Source: Candidatus Eisenbacteria bacterium | GTDB lineage: Bacteria > Eisenbacteria > RBG-16-71-46 > JACRLI01 | Assembly (NCBI GenBank): GCA_016235265.1 | Contig: JACRLI010000014.1 | Coordinates: 1 to 46,496, forward strand | Direction: 5' to 3' | DNA: 46,496 bases | Part shown: positions 8,563 to 16,390 of the stretch, piece by piece | Numbering within the stretch: the first letter of the stretch is position 1 | How the letters are laid out: each line of letters begins with the position of its first letter | Translations under genes and position numbers: made by a program | Notes under the pieces: generated by a model | The model's database searches: none | Seen by the model: only the letters and a program-made list of their open reading frames with translations | Told to the model about the DNA's origin: nothing

Positions 8563-8670
8563 GTCGAATCCCGCCGCGTGCGCCGCCGGGCCCTTCGCGC
8601 CGAATCCCGCCTCGTGCGCCGAGGGGCTCTTCGCGTCGAATCCCGCCCGCCGCGCTGCCGCGCCCTCAGG
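8563..8670. repeat. Three tandem 36-bp direct repeats
   Basis: Units lie at 8563-8598, 8599-8634 and 8635-8670, each beginning G(T/C)CGAATCCCGCC. Units 1 and 2 differ at only a few positions; unit 3 is more diverged. The last unit runs 5 bases into the stop end of the minus-strand response-regulator gene at 8666. The array fills most of the space between two convergent genes. No spacer pattern, so not a CRISPR. Confidence 0.8.
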
Positions 8671-9433
8671 CCCCCAGCCGCTCCCGCAACGCCTTCGCCC
8701 GCTGGCGGCTGACCGGCACCTCGTCGCCCCCGCCCTTGAGCTCGATCCGCCAGGTGCCCGCGAACCCCGGGCGCAGCGCCGCGACGTGATCCAGGTTGAC
8801 GATCGCGCCGCGGTGCACCCGCGTGAACCGCTTCGGGTCGAGCCGCCGCTCCAGCTGGTCCAGGGTGAAGTTCACGTAGTGCCGGCCGCACTCCGTGGCC
8901 GCGAACACCAGCTTGTCCTCCGCGCCGAACCACCGGATCGCGGCAGCAGCCAGGATCACCTGGCGCGTGGCCACCCGCACCGTGAACCGCTCCAGGCAGG
9001 TGTCGGCGGCGGGCCGGCGCAGCCCCTCCAGCAGCGCGGTGAGCCGGCGCTCCAGTTCCGCGGGCCGGCCCAGGTCGGCCCGGGCCCGCCGCAGCGCCTC
9101 CGCCAGGCGCTCCGCGCGAAACGGCTTCAGCAGGTAGTCCACGGCGTTCTCCTCGAACGCGCGAACCGCGTAGTGGTCGAACGCGGTGACGAACACCACC
9201 GCGGGGCGCACCCCCAGGGAGCGCAGCAGCTCGAACCCGTCGCCGCCGGGCATCTGGATGTCGAGGAGCATCACGTCGGGGCGCGTGGATTCCACCAGCG
9301 GACGGGCTTCCGCGGCGGATCCGGCCTCGCCGACGATCTCCACGCCGCCGGCCTCTCCCAGCATGCGCCGGGCGCGCGCGCGGGCCAGCGGCTCGTCGTC
9401 CACGATCAGCACGCGCAGCGGGGCAAGTTCCAC
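8666..9433 (-). CDS. LytTR-family response regulator
   Basis: 255 residues from GTG at 9433, chosen because AGGAGG sits just upstream and the receiver domain begins directly after it. The receiver domain (7-120) has VDDE (11-14), phosphoacceptor Asp58 in LLDIQMPGGDG, Thr in FVTAFD, and Lys103 in YLLKPF. The LytTR DNA-binding domain (about 150-250) shows FTVRVATR, RHYVNFTLDQLERRLDPKRF, RVHRGAIVNLDHV and VPVSRQRAKALRERL. It should bind direct repeats in promoters when phosphorylated. It is last in an operon whose first gene is a LytS-type kinase, with a TPR protein and a TonB-dependent receptor between; its ribosome site lies next to the receptor stop (9442). Confidence 0.92.
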   Translation of the reverse strand: MELAPLRVLIVDDEPLARARARRMLGEAGGVEIVGEAGSAAEARPLVESTRPDVMLLDIQMPGGDGFELLRSLGVRPAVVFVTAFDHYAVRAFEENAVDYLLKPFRAERLAEALRRARADLGRPAELERRLTALLEGLRRPAADTCLERFTVRVATRQVILAAAAIRWFGAEDKLVFAATECGRHYVNFTLDQLERRLDPKRFTRVHRGAIVNLDHVAALRPGFAGTWRIELKGGGDEVPVSRQRAKALRERLGA

Positions 9434-9441
9434 CGTCCTCC

Positions 9442-11661
9442 TCACCAGCTCAGCGACACGCCGCCCACGAGGAAGCGGCGGCTGAAGTAGGACTCCTCCA
9501 CGTAGGTCCGGGTGTAGTCCTGATTGTAGTAGTAGTCCAGGACGTTCCGTCTGCCGAGCACGTTCAGCGCCTCGATGTAGGTGGCGCACACGCTGCTGGC
9601 CGGCAATCCGAACACCCTGCCGATCTTGAACAGCCGCGTCAGGCGCACGTCCAGCCGGTTGTACGGCGGGAGCAGCCCCGAGTTGTGGTCGCCGTAGAGC
9701 GGCCGCCAGTTGTGGCGCACGGTATCGTACACCGCGCCGGCCACCGGCGTGTAGGGCCGCCCGCTGGTGACGTTGAACTTCACCCCCACCTCGGTCGAGG
9801 ACGAGAGCCGGTACTGCCCCACCAGGGTGAGCGAGTGCTTCACCCCCGCGGAGGCCGGCATCTCGGTCTTCGCGTCCAGCTCCAGCCGCTTCGCGTCCAG
9901 GTAGCCGTACGACACCCACCCGGACAGCGCCGCGCGCGAGCCCTGCACGAAGACATCCACGCCCCGGGCGCGACCGTGCCCGCCGTTGGCGTAGAACGTC
10001 GTGGGCGAGGTGATCACCAGGTCGCGGTAGCTCTTGGCGTAGCCCTCCAGGCGCACGTTGGTGTGCTCGGACTTCCATTCGTATCCGGCGATGACGTGCG
10101 TGGCCGACAGCGGCCCCAGGCCCGGGTAGCCGTACGCGGGATCCTGGTAGCGGGGATCCGGCAGCTGGTGATAGCGCCCCGTGGCCACGCGCACCGTCTG
10201 GTGGTCGTCCACGCGCCACGCCAGCGCGGCGCGCGGGTCGGCGGTCCATGTGGACGGGCTGGAGACGTGGTCGAACCGCGCACCCACCGTGGCGTAGAGC
10301 GGCCCTCCCAGGTGCACCTTGTCCTCGGCGTAGAAGCCGGGATAGTCCACGCGCACGCGGGTGGCATACTCGCGCGTGGGGGAGCCGGGCTGGAAGTCGG
10401 TGCTGTCGGCCGGGAATCGGCCGGTGATCTCCGCGTCCGGGCGACGCAGCACGCCTCCGAAGGCCAGTTCATGGTCGGGCCCGAGCGGCCACAGCGCGTC
10501 CAGCGAAGCCTGCGCGCCGCGCTCGCGCAGGCCCGCGCCCACCGGGCCGAACGACCAGTCGGTGCGGAAGTCCTGCAGCGCGCCCTGCGCCCGCACCGAG
10601 ACCTTCCCGGCGATCACGTCCTTGACCTGCAGCGCGGCGTAGCGGTTGCTGGAGACGTTGTCGTAGGTGCCCTCGAAGTTCAGGTAGTGGGCCTGCACCC
10701 CCACGCCGTCGTGGCCTCCCAGGTAGGTCAGGGCGGCCTTGCCCGTGGGGGAGTAGCGGCAGATCAGCCGCGCCGCGATGTCGCGGCTGCTGGGCGCGGT
10801 CTGGTACTCGTGGGGCCCGCCGTAGATCTTGTACAGGAGTTCCGGGAAGGTGACGCGCGCGGTGGCCACCAGCGAAAGCCGATCCGGAACGAACGCCCAG
10901 CTGCCGGCCGCCGAGAACCCGGCCATGTTGGCGCCCACCGACACCGTGCGCCGCTCCAGGTCGTCCTGGCTCTCGATGTCCAGCACCCCGGACAGCGCCC
11001 CTCCGTAGCGTGCGGAGAAGCCCCCGCTGGAGAAGAACGCGCTCTTGAGCATGTAGGTGTCCAGCGCGGTGAACAGGCCTCCCGAGGCGCCTTCGTAGTG
11101 GTAGGGGTGGCCGATATCGCTGCCGTCGAGGCGCACCAGCGTCTCGCGCGGGTCGCCGCCGCGCACGTACAGCGCCGCCCCTTCCGCGGGCGCGTTGATC
11201 CCCGGCAGCGCCCGCAGGGACTGGAAGATGTCGGCCGCCCCGCCCGGCGTGGTCATCACCTCCATGCGGCTCAGTACCGCGCCCTCGCCCTTGCCGGTCT
11301 TGCCGAAGGAGGAGGTGGTCACGGTGATCTCCGCGAGCGGCACGCTTACCTCGCCCAGCTTTACCGAGAGTGGCGCCATGCCCGCGGCCACGGTCAGGCT
11401 CAGCTCGATCCGCTCGTAACCGATGCGCTGGATCACGAGTTTCGCCGGGCCGGCCGGGAGGTCCAGGGCGAACTCCCCGCCCTCGTCGGTCACCGTGCCC
11501 ACTCGTGCCGCCGGAACGCTCACGGCGGCCAGCGGGACCGGCCGGCCCGCCGGATCGAGCACCTTCCCGGTCACGCCGACAGCCAGTGCCGCCTCGGCAG
11601 CCCACGCCAGCAGCGCCAGGCCCACGGCGACGGCGACCAGCAGGAGCGTGTGCAGCTTCAC
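9442..11661 (-). CDS. TonB-dependent outer-membrane receptor with N-terminal carboxypeptidase-like domain
   Basis: 739 residues from GTG at 11661, which overlaps the TGA of the upstream TPR gene (GTGA). A signal peptide (KLHTLLLVAVAVGLALLAWA) is followed by a carboxypeptidase-regulatory-like domain (about 30-115: GKVLDPAGRPVPLAAVSV, GTVTDEGGEF, IQRIGYERIEL). A plug domain follows (about 135-240: LRALPGINAPAEGAALYVRG, LVRLDGSDI), then a beta barrel ending ...GGVSLSW with the usual terminal aromatic residue. It should import a ligand across the outer membrane using TonB energy. There is no SusD partner. Position between a histidine kinase/TPR pair and a LytTR regulator suggests ligand uptake is tied to signalling. 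The ligand is unknown. Confidence 0.9.
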   Translation of the reverse strand: MKLHTLLLVAVAVGLALLAWAAEAALAVGVTGKVLDPAGRPVPLAAVSVPAARVGTVTDEGGEFALDLPAGPAKLVIQRIGYERIELSLTVAAGMAPLSVKLGEVSVPLAEITVTTSSFGKTGKGEGAVLSRMEVMTTPGGAADIFQSLRALPGINAPAEGAALYVRGGDPRETLVRLDGSDIGHPYHYEGASGGLFTALDTYMLKSAFFSSGGFSARYGGALSGVLDIESQDDLERRTVSVGANMAGFSAAGSWAFVPDRLSLVATARVTFPELLYKIYGGPHEYQTAPSSRDIAARLICRYSPTGKAALTYLGGHDGVGVQAHYLNFEGTYDNVSSNRYAALQVKDVIAGKVSVRAQGALQDFRTDWSFGPVGAGLRERGAQASLDALWPLGPDHELAFGGVLRRPDAEITGRFPADSTDFQPGSPTREYATRVRVDYPGFYAEDKVHLGGPLYATVGARFDHVSSPSTWTADPRAALAWRVDDHQTVRVATGRYHQLPDPRYQDPAYGYPGLGPLSATHVIAGYEWKSEHTNVRLEGYAKSYRDLVITSPTTFYANGGHGRARGVDVFVQGSRAALSGWVSYGYLDAKRLELDAKTEMPASAGVKHSLTLVGQYRLSSSTEVGVKFNVTSGRPYTPVAGAVYDTVRHNWRPLYGDHNSGLLPPYNRLDVRLTRLFKIGRVFGLPASSVCATYIEALNVLGRRNVLDYYYNQDYTRTYVEESYFSRRFLVGGVSLSW

Positions 11662-12458
11662 GGCGTGTCCTTCCGGGTGGGGGTCCCTGCGGCAGCGCCC
11701 GGCTCCAGGTCCGCGAGCAGCCTGTGGGCCCAGCCATTCGAGGGATTTACCTTCAGGGCCTGGCGGTAGTACTCCCGTGCGACGTCCGCCTGCTTCAACT
11801 GCGTGGCCGCCCGGCCGGCCCACAGTAGCGCGTCGTCCCGCCCCCACGTCGCGGCCGAGGTGTCGGCGGGGCGCGCGGCGAACAGCTCCACGGCCTTCCG
11901 GAACTCGGGCATCGCCTTGTCCGCCCCGCCGCCGAAGAACGCCGGGCGGTTGAGCGTCATGATGCCCTGCAGCAGCCACACGCGCGGGTCGGCCGGCGCG
12001 AGCTCCAGGGCGCGCTTCAGGTTGGCGTCGCTGGCCGGGCCCAGTTGCATCACCGCGGCGGGCTCGAAGCCCATCATGAGGCCCTGCAGCGAGGCCTTCA
12101 GCGCCAGCGCCTCGGCGTGCTTCGGATCGAGTTTCAGGGCCGCGTCGCACTGCGCGAGGCCATCCTCGACGAACGGACGGGACTTCTTGCGCGTGGCGTC
12201 CGCGCGGCTGAGCACCGGCGCCATGCGCCAGTCGGCCAGCGCCACGCACGCGTGCAGGTCGGCCGACGCCGCGTCGGCGAGCGACAGCGCTTCGAACGTG
12301 CCCCGCGCGCGCTCCATGAGCGCCACGTCCGCGCGGTTCACGCCCGCCTGCAGGTCGCGCCATGCGGTGGCGATGGCATCGGCGCGCGCAGGCCCGGCCG
12401 GGGCGACCAGCGCCAGGACCGCCAGCAGGGCGGCGGGGATGAGTCGGGTCGGTGGCAT
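11658..12458 (-). CDS. Secreted TPR-repeat protein
   Basis: 266 residues. ATG 12458 is preceded by AAGGAGTGA, in which the site overlaps the kinase stop codon. Signal peptide PAALLAVLALVAPAGPARAD predicts export to the periplasm. TPR-like helices include CDAALKLDPKHAEALALKAS, LKRALELAPADPRVWLLQGI and YYRQALKVNPSNGWAHRLLA. No catalytic motif; TPR proteins usually hold partners together. Fixed between the kinase and the TonB-dependent receptor, with 5-base and overlapping junctions, it is a good candidate for a periplasmic adaptor of that receptor. That role is inference. Confidence 0.85.
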   Translation of the reverse strand: MPPTRLIPAALLAVLALVAPAGPARADAIATAWRDLQAGVNRADVALMERARGTFEALSLADAASADLHACVALADWRMAPVLSRADATRKKSRPFVEDGLAQCDAALKLDPKHAEALALKASLQGLMMGFEPAAVMQLGPASDANLKRALELAPADPRVWLLQGIMTLNRPAFFGGGADKAMPEFRKAVELFAARPADTSAATWGRDDALLWAGRAATQLKQADVAREYYRQALKVNPSNGWAHRLLADLEPGAAAGTPTRKDTP

Positions 12459-12463
12459 GGGTG

Positions 12464-13579
12464 TCACTCCTTCGGTGGTGGGGCGGTGGTGGCGGCCGGT
12501 TCGCAGGGCAGCGTCACGCGCACGCGCGTGCCGGAGCCGGGTCGTGTGTCGATTTCCAGGGAGTGCGGCGGGCCGAGCGCGAGCAGTCGCTCGCGGACCG
12601 AGCGCAGGCCGAAGCCGTCTGCGGAGTCCGCCGGGGCGCTCTCCATGCCGGGGCCGTCGTCCGCGATCTCGATGTGCAGCAGCGCGCCCTCGCGACGGGC
12701 CGCGATGCGCACCGTGCCGCCGCGAGGAGTGGCGGCGACCCCATGGCGGACGGCGTTCTCCACCAGCGGCTGGAGCAGCAGGCTGGGCACCGGGAGGGTG
12801 TCCAGGCCGGGCTCGATCTCCTCCCTCACGTTCAATCGCGCCCCGAGCCGGGTGCTCTCGATCCGCAGGCACGCGCGCAGGAAGGCCAGTTCCTCTCCCA
12901 GGGCCGTGTGCTCGCGTCCGGAAGCGGAGAGCGAGAAGCGGAAGACCTCGGCCAGCAGCGTGGTGGTCTCCTCGGCGGCCTTCGGGTTCTCCGGGATCAG
13001 CGCCGCGATGGAGTTCAGGGTGTTGAACAGGAAGTGGGGGTTCACCTGCGCCCGCAGCGCCCGCAGTTCGGCCTGCGCCAGCTCCGCGCGGATGGTCTCC
13101 ACCGCCCGCGCCCGTTCCACGGCGCGGAGGTGGAACACCCGCGCGTAGCTGATGGCCATGAACAGGGCGCAGAACAGCACCGTGTACAGCCCCATGACCA
13201 CCAGCTCCCGCGTGCCGCCCAGGAAGCCGGGGAGCACCGCCATCTGCACGATCACTCCGCCGGCGTAGGCACCGAGCAGGGAGCCGGCGGTGTAGGCTGC
13301 CGCAACCTGCCAGATGGGGGCGTCGCAGTCCGGACGGGACCGGAACAGGCGGCGCACCACCGTCGTCCCCGCGGCCCACACTCCCAGGCCGATGGTGTAG
13401 GAAAGGACCAGCGAGACCTTGTAGCTCAGCAGGAAACCGCTCCAGCCCCGCGCGAACATGGTCCCGAAGAAGATCGCGAACGGAATGGCGTAGAGCGGCT
13501 GTTGCCACGCGAGGCGAACCAGGCCCCGCAGGACGCGGGGGCGGGGCGCGGGCCGGGTCATCGGGTCTGCGTTCGTCAT
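12464..13579 (-). CDS. LytS-type sensor histidine kinase
   Basis: 371 residues from ATG 13579; an upstream in-frame ATG at 13597 is also possible, and neither has a strong ribosome site. Four or so membrane segments lie in residues 20-145 with short loops, so the signal is probably sensed within or at the membrane. The His_kinase domain (PF06580 type) has phosphoacceptor His182 in RAQVNPHFLFNTLNSIAALI, then LLLQPLVENAVRHG (N box), IADDGPGM (G1) and GFGLRSVRERL (G2). Its natural partner is the LytTR regulator at 8666, three genes downstream in the same operon. The TPR gene follows after 5 bases. Confidence 0.9.
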   Translation of the reverse strand: MTNADPMTRPAPRPRVLRGLVRLAWQQPLYAIPFAIFFGTMFARGWSGFLLSYKVSLVLSYTIGLGVWAAGTTVVRRLFRSRPDCDAPIWQVAAAYTAGSLLGAYAGGVIVQMAVLPGFLGGTRELVVMGLYTVLFCALFMAISYARVFHLRAVERARAVETIRAELAQAELRALRAQVNPHFLFNTLNSIAALIPENPKAAEETTTLLAEVFRFSLSASGREHTALGEELAFLRACLRIESTRLGARLNVREEIEPGLDTLPVPSLLLQPLVENAVRHGVAATPRGGTVRIAARREGALLHIEIADDGPGMESAPADSADGFGLRSVRERLLALGPPHSLEIDTRPGSGTRVRVTLPCEPAATTAPPPKE

Positions 13580-13689
13580 GATGAGGAGAATACGCATCCG
13601 GGCCCTGTCGGGAAACGCCGGAGCGGATGAATGGTCGTTTGGGCGGGATGAACGGTGCGGGCGGGGGCGCGAAGCGCGGGGCAAGTGAA

Positions 13690-13713
13690 GGGGGCACGCC
13701 GTGGCGTGCCCCC
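13690..13713 (-). terminator. Perfect hairpin between the SPFH gene and the kinase operon
   Basis: GGGGGCACGCC at 13690-13700 pairs exactly with GGCGTGCCCCC at 13703-13713 (2-base centre). It lies 75 bases past the stop of the SPFH gene on the minus strand and upstream of the kinase operon on the same strand, so it probably ends the MFS/ETF-QO/SPFH transcript. There is no T-tract. Confidence 0.55.
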
Positions 13714-13787
13714 AGGGTACCCGGAGCACTCCCGCCCATCCGCGCGGCGCCGGTCCGGAAGCGCCGCGCGGGGAACCTGCGGCCTCG

Positions 13788-14693
13788 CTACTTCGTGTCC
13801 ATGATGATCGGCAGGCCGTCCTTGCCGCTGCCCACGATCACCACCTTGGCGTTGGTGCTCTTGGCGATCTCCAGGGTGGCCTCGATGCCCTTCCAGCGGA
13901 GCAGGTTGTCGCTGATGCCGCGGGTCACGATGGTCTGGAAGTCGGAGATGCCCTGCGCCTCGATGCGCTTGCGCTCGGCCTCCTGCTTCTCCTTGGTGAG
14001 CACGAACTGCATCCGCTGGCTCTCCTGCTCGGCCCGGAGCTTCTCCTCGATCGAGGCCATCAGGCCCTGCGGTAGGGTGACCTTGCGCAGGGGCGTGTTC
14101 TCGATGAGGATGCCCCGCGGGCCCACCACCAGCCCCAGGTCCTTGGTCACCAGCATCGCCAGTTCCTCGCGCACCGAGGTGTACAGGGCCTTGGCCTCGT
14201 ACAGGGAGGTGACGCCGCGGGTGACCGATCGGAACTGCGGCTCCAACAGCACCTCCACGTAGTTGCGCCCCACGGTCTTGTAGATCTCCGGCGCCTTGGT
14301 GGGGTCGAGGTGGAACAGCACGCTGGCTTCCAGTTGCACGCTCAGGCCCTCCTTGGAGGGCACGTCCATGGTCTCCTTCAGCTCCTGCGTCTTGATCGGC
14401 ATCTTGATGCAGCGCGCGAACGGGTTCTTCATGTTGATGCCCGCCGGCAGCGCGCGCCCGGAGACGATTCCGAAGGTGTCCAGCACCCCCACATTGCCCG
14501 CGGGCACCACCGTGAACAGGTTGGACAGCAGCAGGATCACCGCCACGACACCCAGCAGACCGTACAGCGGACCCGTGCCCGGACCCCTCATTCCGACCTC
14601 CACCGGCCCGTGCGGGCCGCGCCGCTGTATGCCGAAGCGGAACACCAACGGCACCAGCGCCACGAGAATGATGACCACCAGCCAGAAGATCAT
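13788..14693 (-). CDS. SPFH/prohibitin-family membrane protein
   Basis: 301 residues. N-terminal segment FWLVVIILVALVPLVF and a second one, LLGVVAVILLLSNLFTVV, anchor it. The SPFH/band 7 domain follows (GNVGVLDTFGIVSG...LPAGINMKNPFARC, VSVLFHLDPTKAPEIYKTVG-type core). A charged helical segment rich in Glu/Lys/Arg (about 215-260, EEKLRAEQESQRMQFVLTKE) should be a coiled coil that oligomerises. Prohibitin-like proteins form large ring scaffolds and organise membrane microdomains or protease access. The excellent site AAAGGAGG overlaps the TAA of the upstream ETF-QO gene, so the two are translationally linked. Confidence 0.88.
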   Translation of the reverse strand: MIFWLVVIILVALVPLVFRFGIQRRGPHGPVEVGMRGPGTGPLYGLLGVVAVILLLSNLFTVVPAGNVGVLDTFGIVSGRALPAGINMKNPFARCIKMPIKTQELKETMDVPSKEGLSVQLEASVLFHLDPTKAPEIYKTVGRNYVEVLLEPQFRSVTRGVTSLYEAKALYTSVREELAMLVTKDLGLVVGPRGILIENTPLRKVTLPQGLMASIEEKLRAEQESQRMQFVLTKEKQEAERKRIEAQGISDFQTIVTRGISDNLLRWKGIEATLEIAKSTNAKVVIVGSGKDGLPIIMDTK

Positions 14694-14705
14694 CCCATAC
14701 CTCCT

Positions 14706-16388
14706 TTAGAGGTTCTTGTAATCCGGGCCGCCGCCGCCCTCCGGCGTGGTCCAGTCGATGATCTGGTACGGGTCCATGATGTCGCACGTCTTGCAGTGGA
14801 CGCAATTGGACGCGTTGATCTTGAGCTCCAGCCGCCCGCCCGTGGCGCTCTCCTCCATCTCGTACACCTGCGCGGGGCAGAAGTGCTGGCACGGGTTGCC
14901 GTACTCCTCGCGGCACCGGGTGGCGCAGATTTCAGTGTCGCGCACCACCAGGTGGCAGGGCTGGTCCTCCTCGTGCGTGGTGCCCGAGTGGAACACGTCG
15001 GTGAGCCGGTCGAAGGTGAGCGCGCCGTCGGGCCTGAATTCGAAATTCGGCGGGCCGCCGGGGCCATAGTCCGCGAGCTTCCTCATCCGCTCGTGCCCCG
15101 CGTGCCTCACATGAGTGTCGCCGAAGCCGCCGCCGGTGAACATCTGGATGCCGGAGCTCAACAGCCCGGCCCAGAAGCCGCCCTGGAAGCCGGCGTGGAA
15201 GTTGCGCACCCCGTGCAATTCGCGGTATGCCCAGCTGTCGCGGAAGCGGCGCTCGTAGCCGGCCAGGACCGGCTCGCCGAAATCATCCTCGAGCAGCGCC
15301 TCGAAGATCGTCTCCGCGGCCAGCATGCCGGACTTGATGGCCAGGTGGATGCCCTTGAGGCGCATCCCGTTCAGCATCGAGGCCGAGTCGCCGCAGATCA
15401 GCCCGCCGGGGAAGGCCAGCTTCGGGATCGAGAACAGGCCGCCCTCCGGAATCGCCTTGGCGCCGTAGCTGACCATCTTCCCGCCCTCGAGCAGCGGGCG
15501 GATGAACGGGTGCGTCTTGAGCATCTGCAGCATCACGTGCGGGCTGGTGTTGGGGTTGCCGTAGTCGAGCCCGGTGACCATGCCCACCGCCCAGCGGTCG
15601 CCGCTCATGCCGTAGAGAAAGCCGCCGCCGAAGGTGTCGGCGGGCAGCGGCCAGCCCATGGTGTGCACCACGCGACCGGCGGGAGCCCGACCCGCGGGCA
15701 TCTCCCAGACTTCCTTCACCCCGGTGGAGTACACCATCGGGTCGCGGCCCCTGGTGAGCCCCAGCTCGCGGTCCAGGATCTTGGTGACCGTCCCGCGCGG
15801 TCCCTCGCACAGCACCGTGGCCCGCGCCAGCAGGTCCGCGCCGGGCTGGTGGCCGCCCTTGGGCTGGCCGGACCTGTTGAGCCCGGTGTCGGCGCAGCGC
15901 ACGCCCAGGAGCTTCCCCGATTCCAGCAGCGGCTCCCGGGCCGGGAAGCCGGGAAACACGTTCACGCCCAGTTCCTCGGCCTGTACTGCCATCCAGCGCA
16001 CCAGGTTGCCCAGCGACACCACGGAGTTGCCGTGGTTCTGCAGCGGCGCGGGCACCACCGGCAGGCGGAACTGGCCGCCGGCGGTGAGCAGCATCACGTC
16101 GTCGGAGGTGACCGGGCTTTCCACGGGGCAGCCGCGCGCACGCCAGTCGGGGAGCAGCTCGTCCAGGCCGCGCGGGTCCATCACCGCGCCGGAGAGGCCG
16201 TGCGAGCCCACCTCCGCGCCCTTTTCGATCACCGCGATGTTCAGCTCGGGCAGCTTCTTCCCGCCCGCGCCGGCGGCCTCGTTGTGGCCCGCCGCCAGCT
16301 GCGCCAGGTGGATGGCCCCGGCCAGCCCCGCGGGCCCCGCGCCCACGAACAGCGCGTCGAACTCGAGCGATTCCCTCTCGGGTGGCAT
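14706..16388 (-). CDS. Electron transfer flavoprotein-ubiquinone oxidoreductase (ETF-QO)
   Basis: 560 residues, full family length. It takes electrons from reduced ETF and passes them to the quinone pool at the inner membrane. The FAD dinucleotide loop is VGAGPAGLAGAIHL near the N-terminus; the central FAD/quinone domain includes GLICGDSASMLNGMRLKGIH. The C-terminal 4Fe-4S cluster ligands are in FCPAQVYE and ASNCVHCKTCDIMDP, and the protein ends GGGPDYKNL. The GGAGGAATAGAC site overlaps the TAG of the upstream MFS gene. etfA, etfB and acyl-CoA dehydrogenase genes are not in the window, so ETF must be encoded elsewhere. Confidence 0.95.
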   Translation of the reverse strand: MPPERESLEFDALFVGAGPAGLAGAIHLAQLAAGHNEAAGAGGKKLPELNIAVIEKGAEVGSHGLSGAVMDPRGLDELLPDWRARGCPVESPVTSDDVMLLTAGGQFRLPVVPAPLQNHGNSVVSLGNLVRWMAVQAEELGVNVFPGFPAREPLLESGKLLGVRCADTGLNRSGQPKGGHQPGADLLARATVLCEGPRGTVTKILDRELGLTRGRDPMVYSTGVKEVWEMPAGRAPAGRVVHTMGWPLPADTFGGGFLYGMSGDRWAVGMVTGLDYGNPNTSPHVMLQMLKTHPFIRPLLEGGKMVSYGAKAIPEGGLFSIPKLAFPGGLICGDSASMLNGMRLKGIHLAIKSGMLAAETIFEALLEDDFGEPVLAGYERRFRDSWAYRELHGVRNFHAGFQGGFWAGLLSSGIQMFTGGGFGDTHVRHAGHERMRKLADYGPGGPPNFEFRPDGALTFDRLTDVFHSGTTHEEDQPCHLVVRDTEICATRCREEYGNPCQHFCPAQVYEMEESATGGRLELKINASNCVHCKTCDIMDPYQIIDWTTPEGGGGPDYKNL

Positions 16389-16390
16389 GT

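Noticed and set aside
8563..8670. CRISPR array
   Set aside because: The 36-base units are directly contiguous without spacers, and there are no cas genes.
9685..11769. Long plus-strand open frame opposite the TonB-dependent receptor
   Set aside because: Shadow frame caused by high GC; no family resemblance and no ribosome site.
9442..12363. TonB-dependent receptor beginning at 12363 (973 residues)
   Set aside because: The extra N-terminal part is an out-of-frame reading of the TPR gene; the signal peptide begins at GTG 11661.
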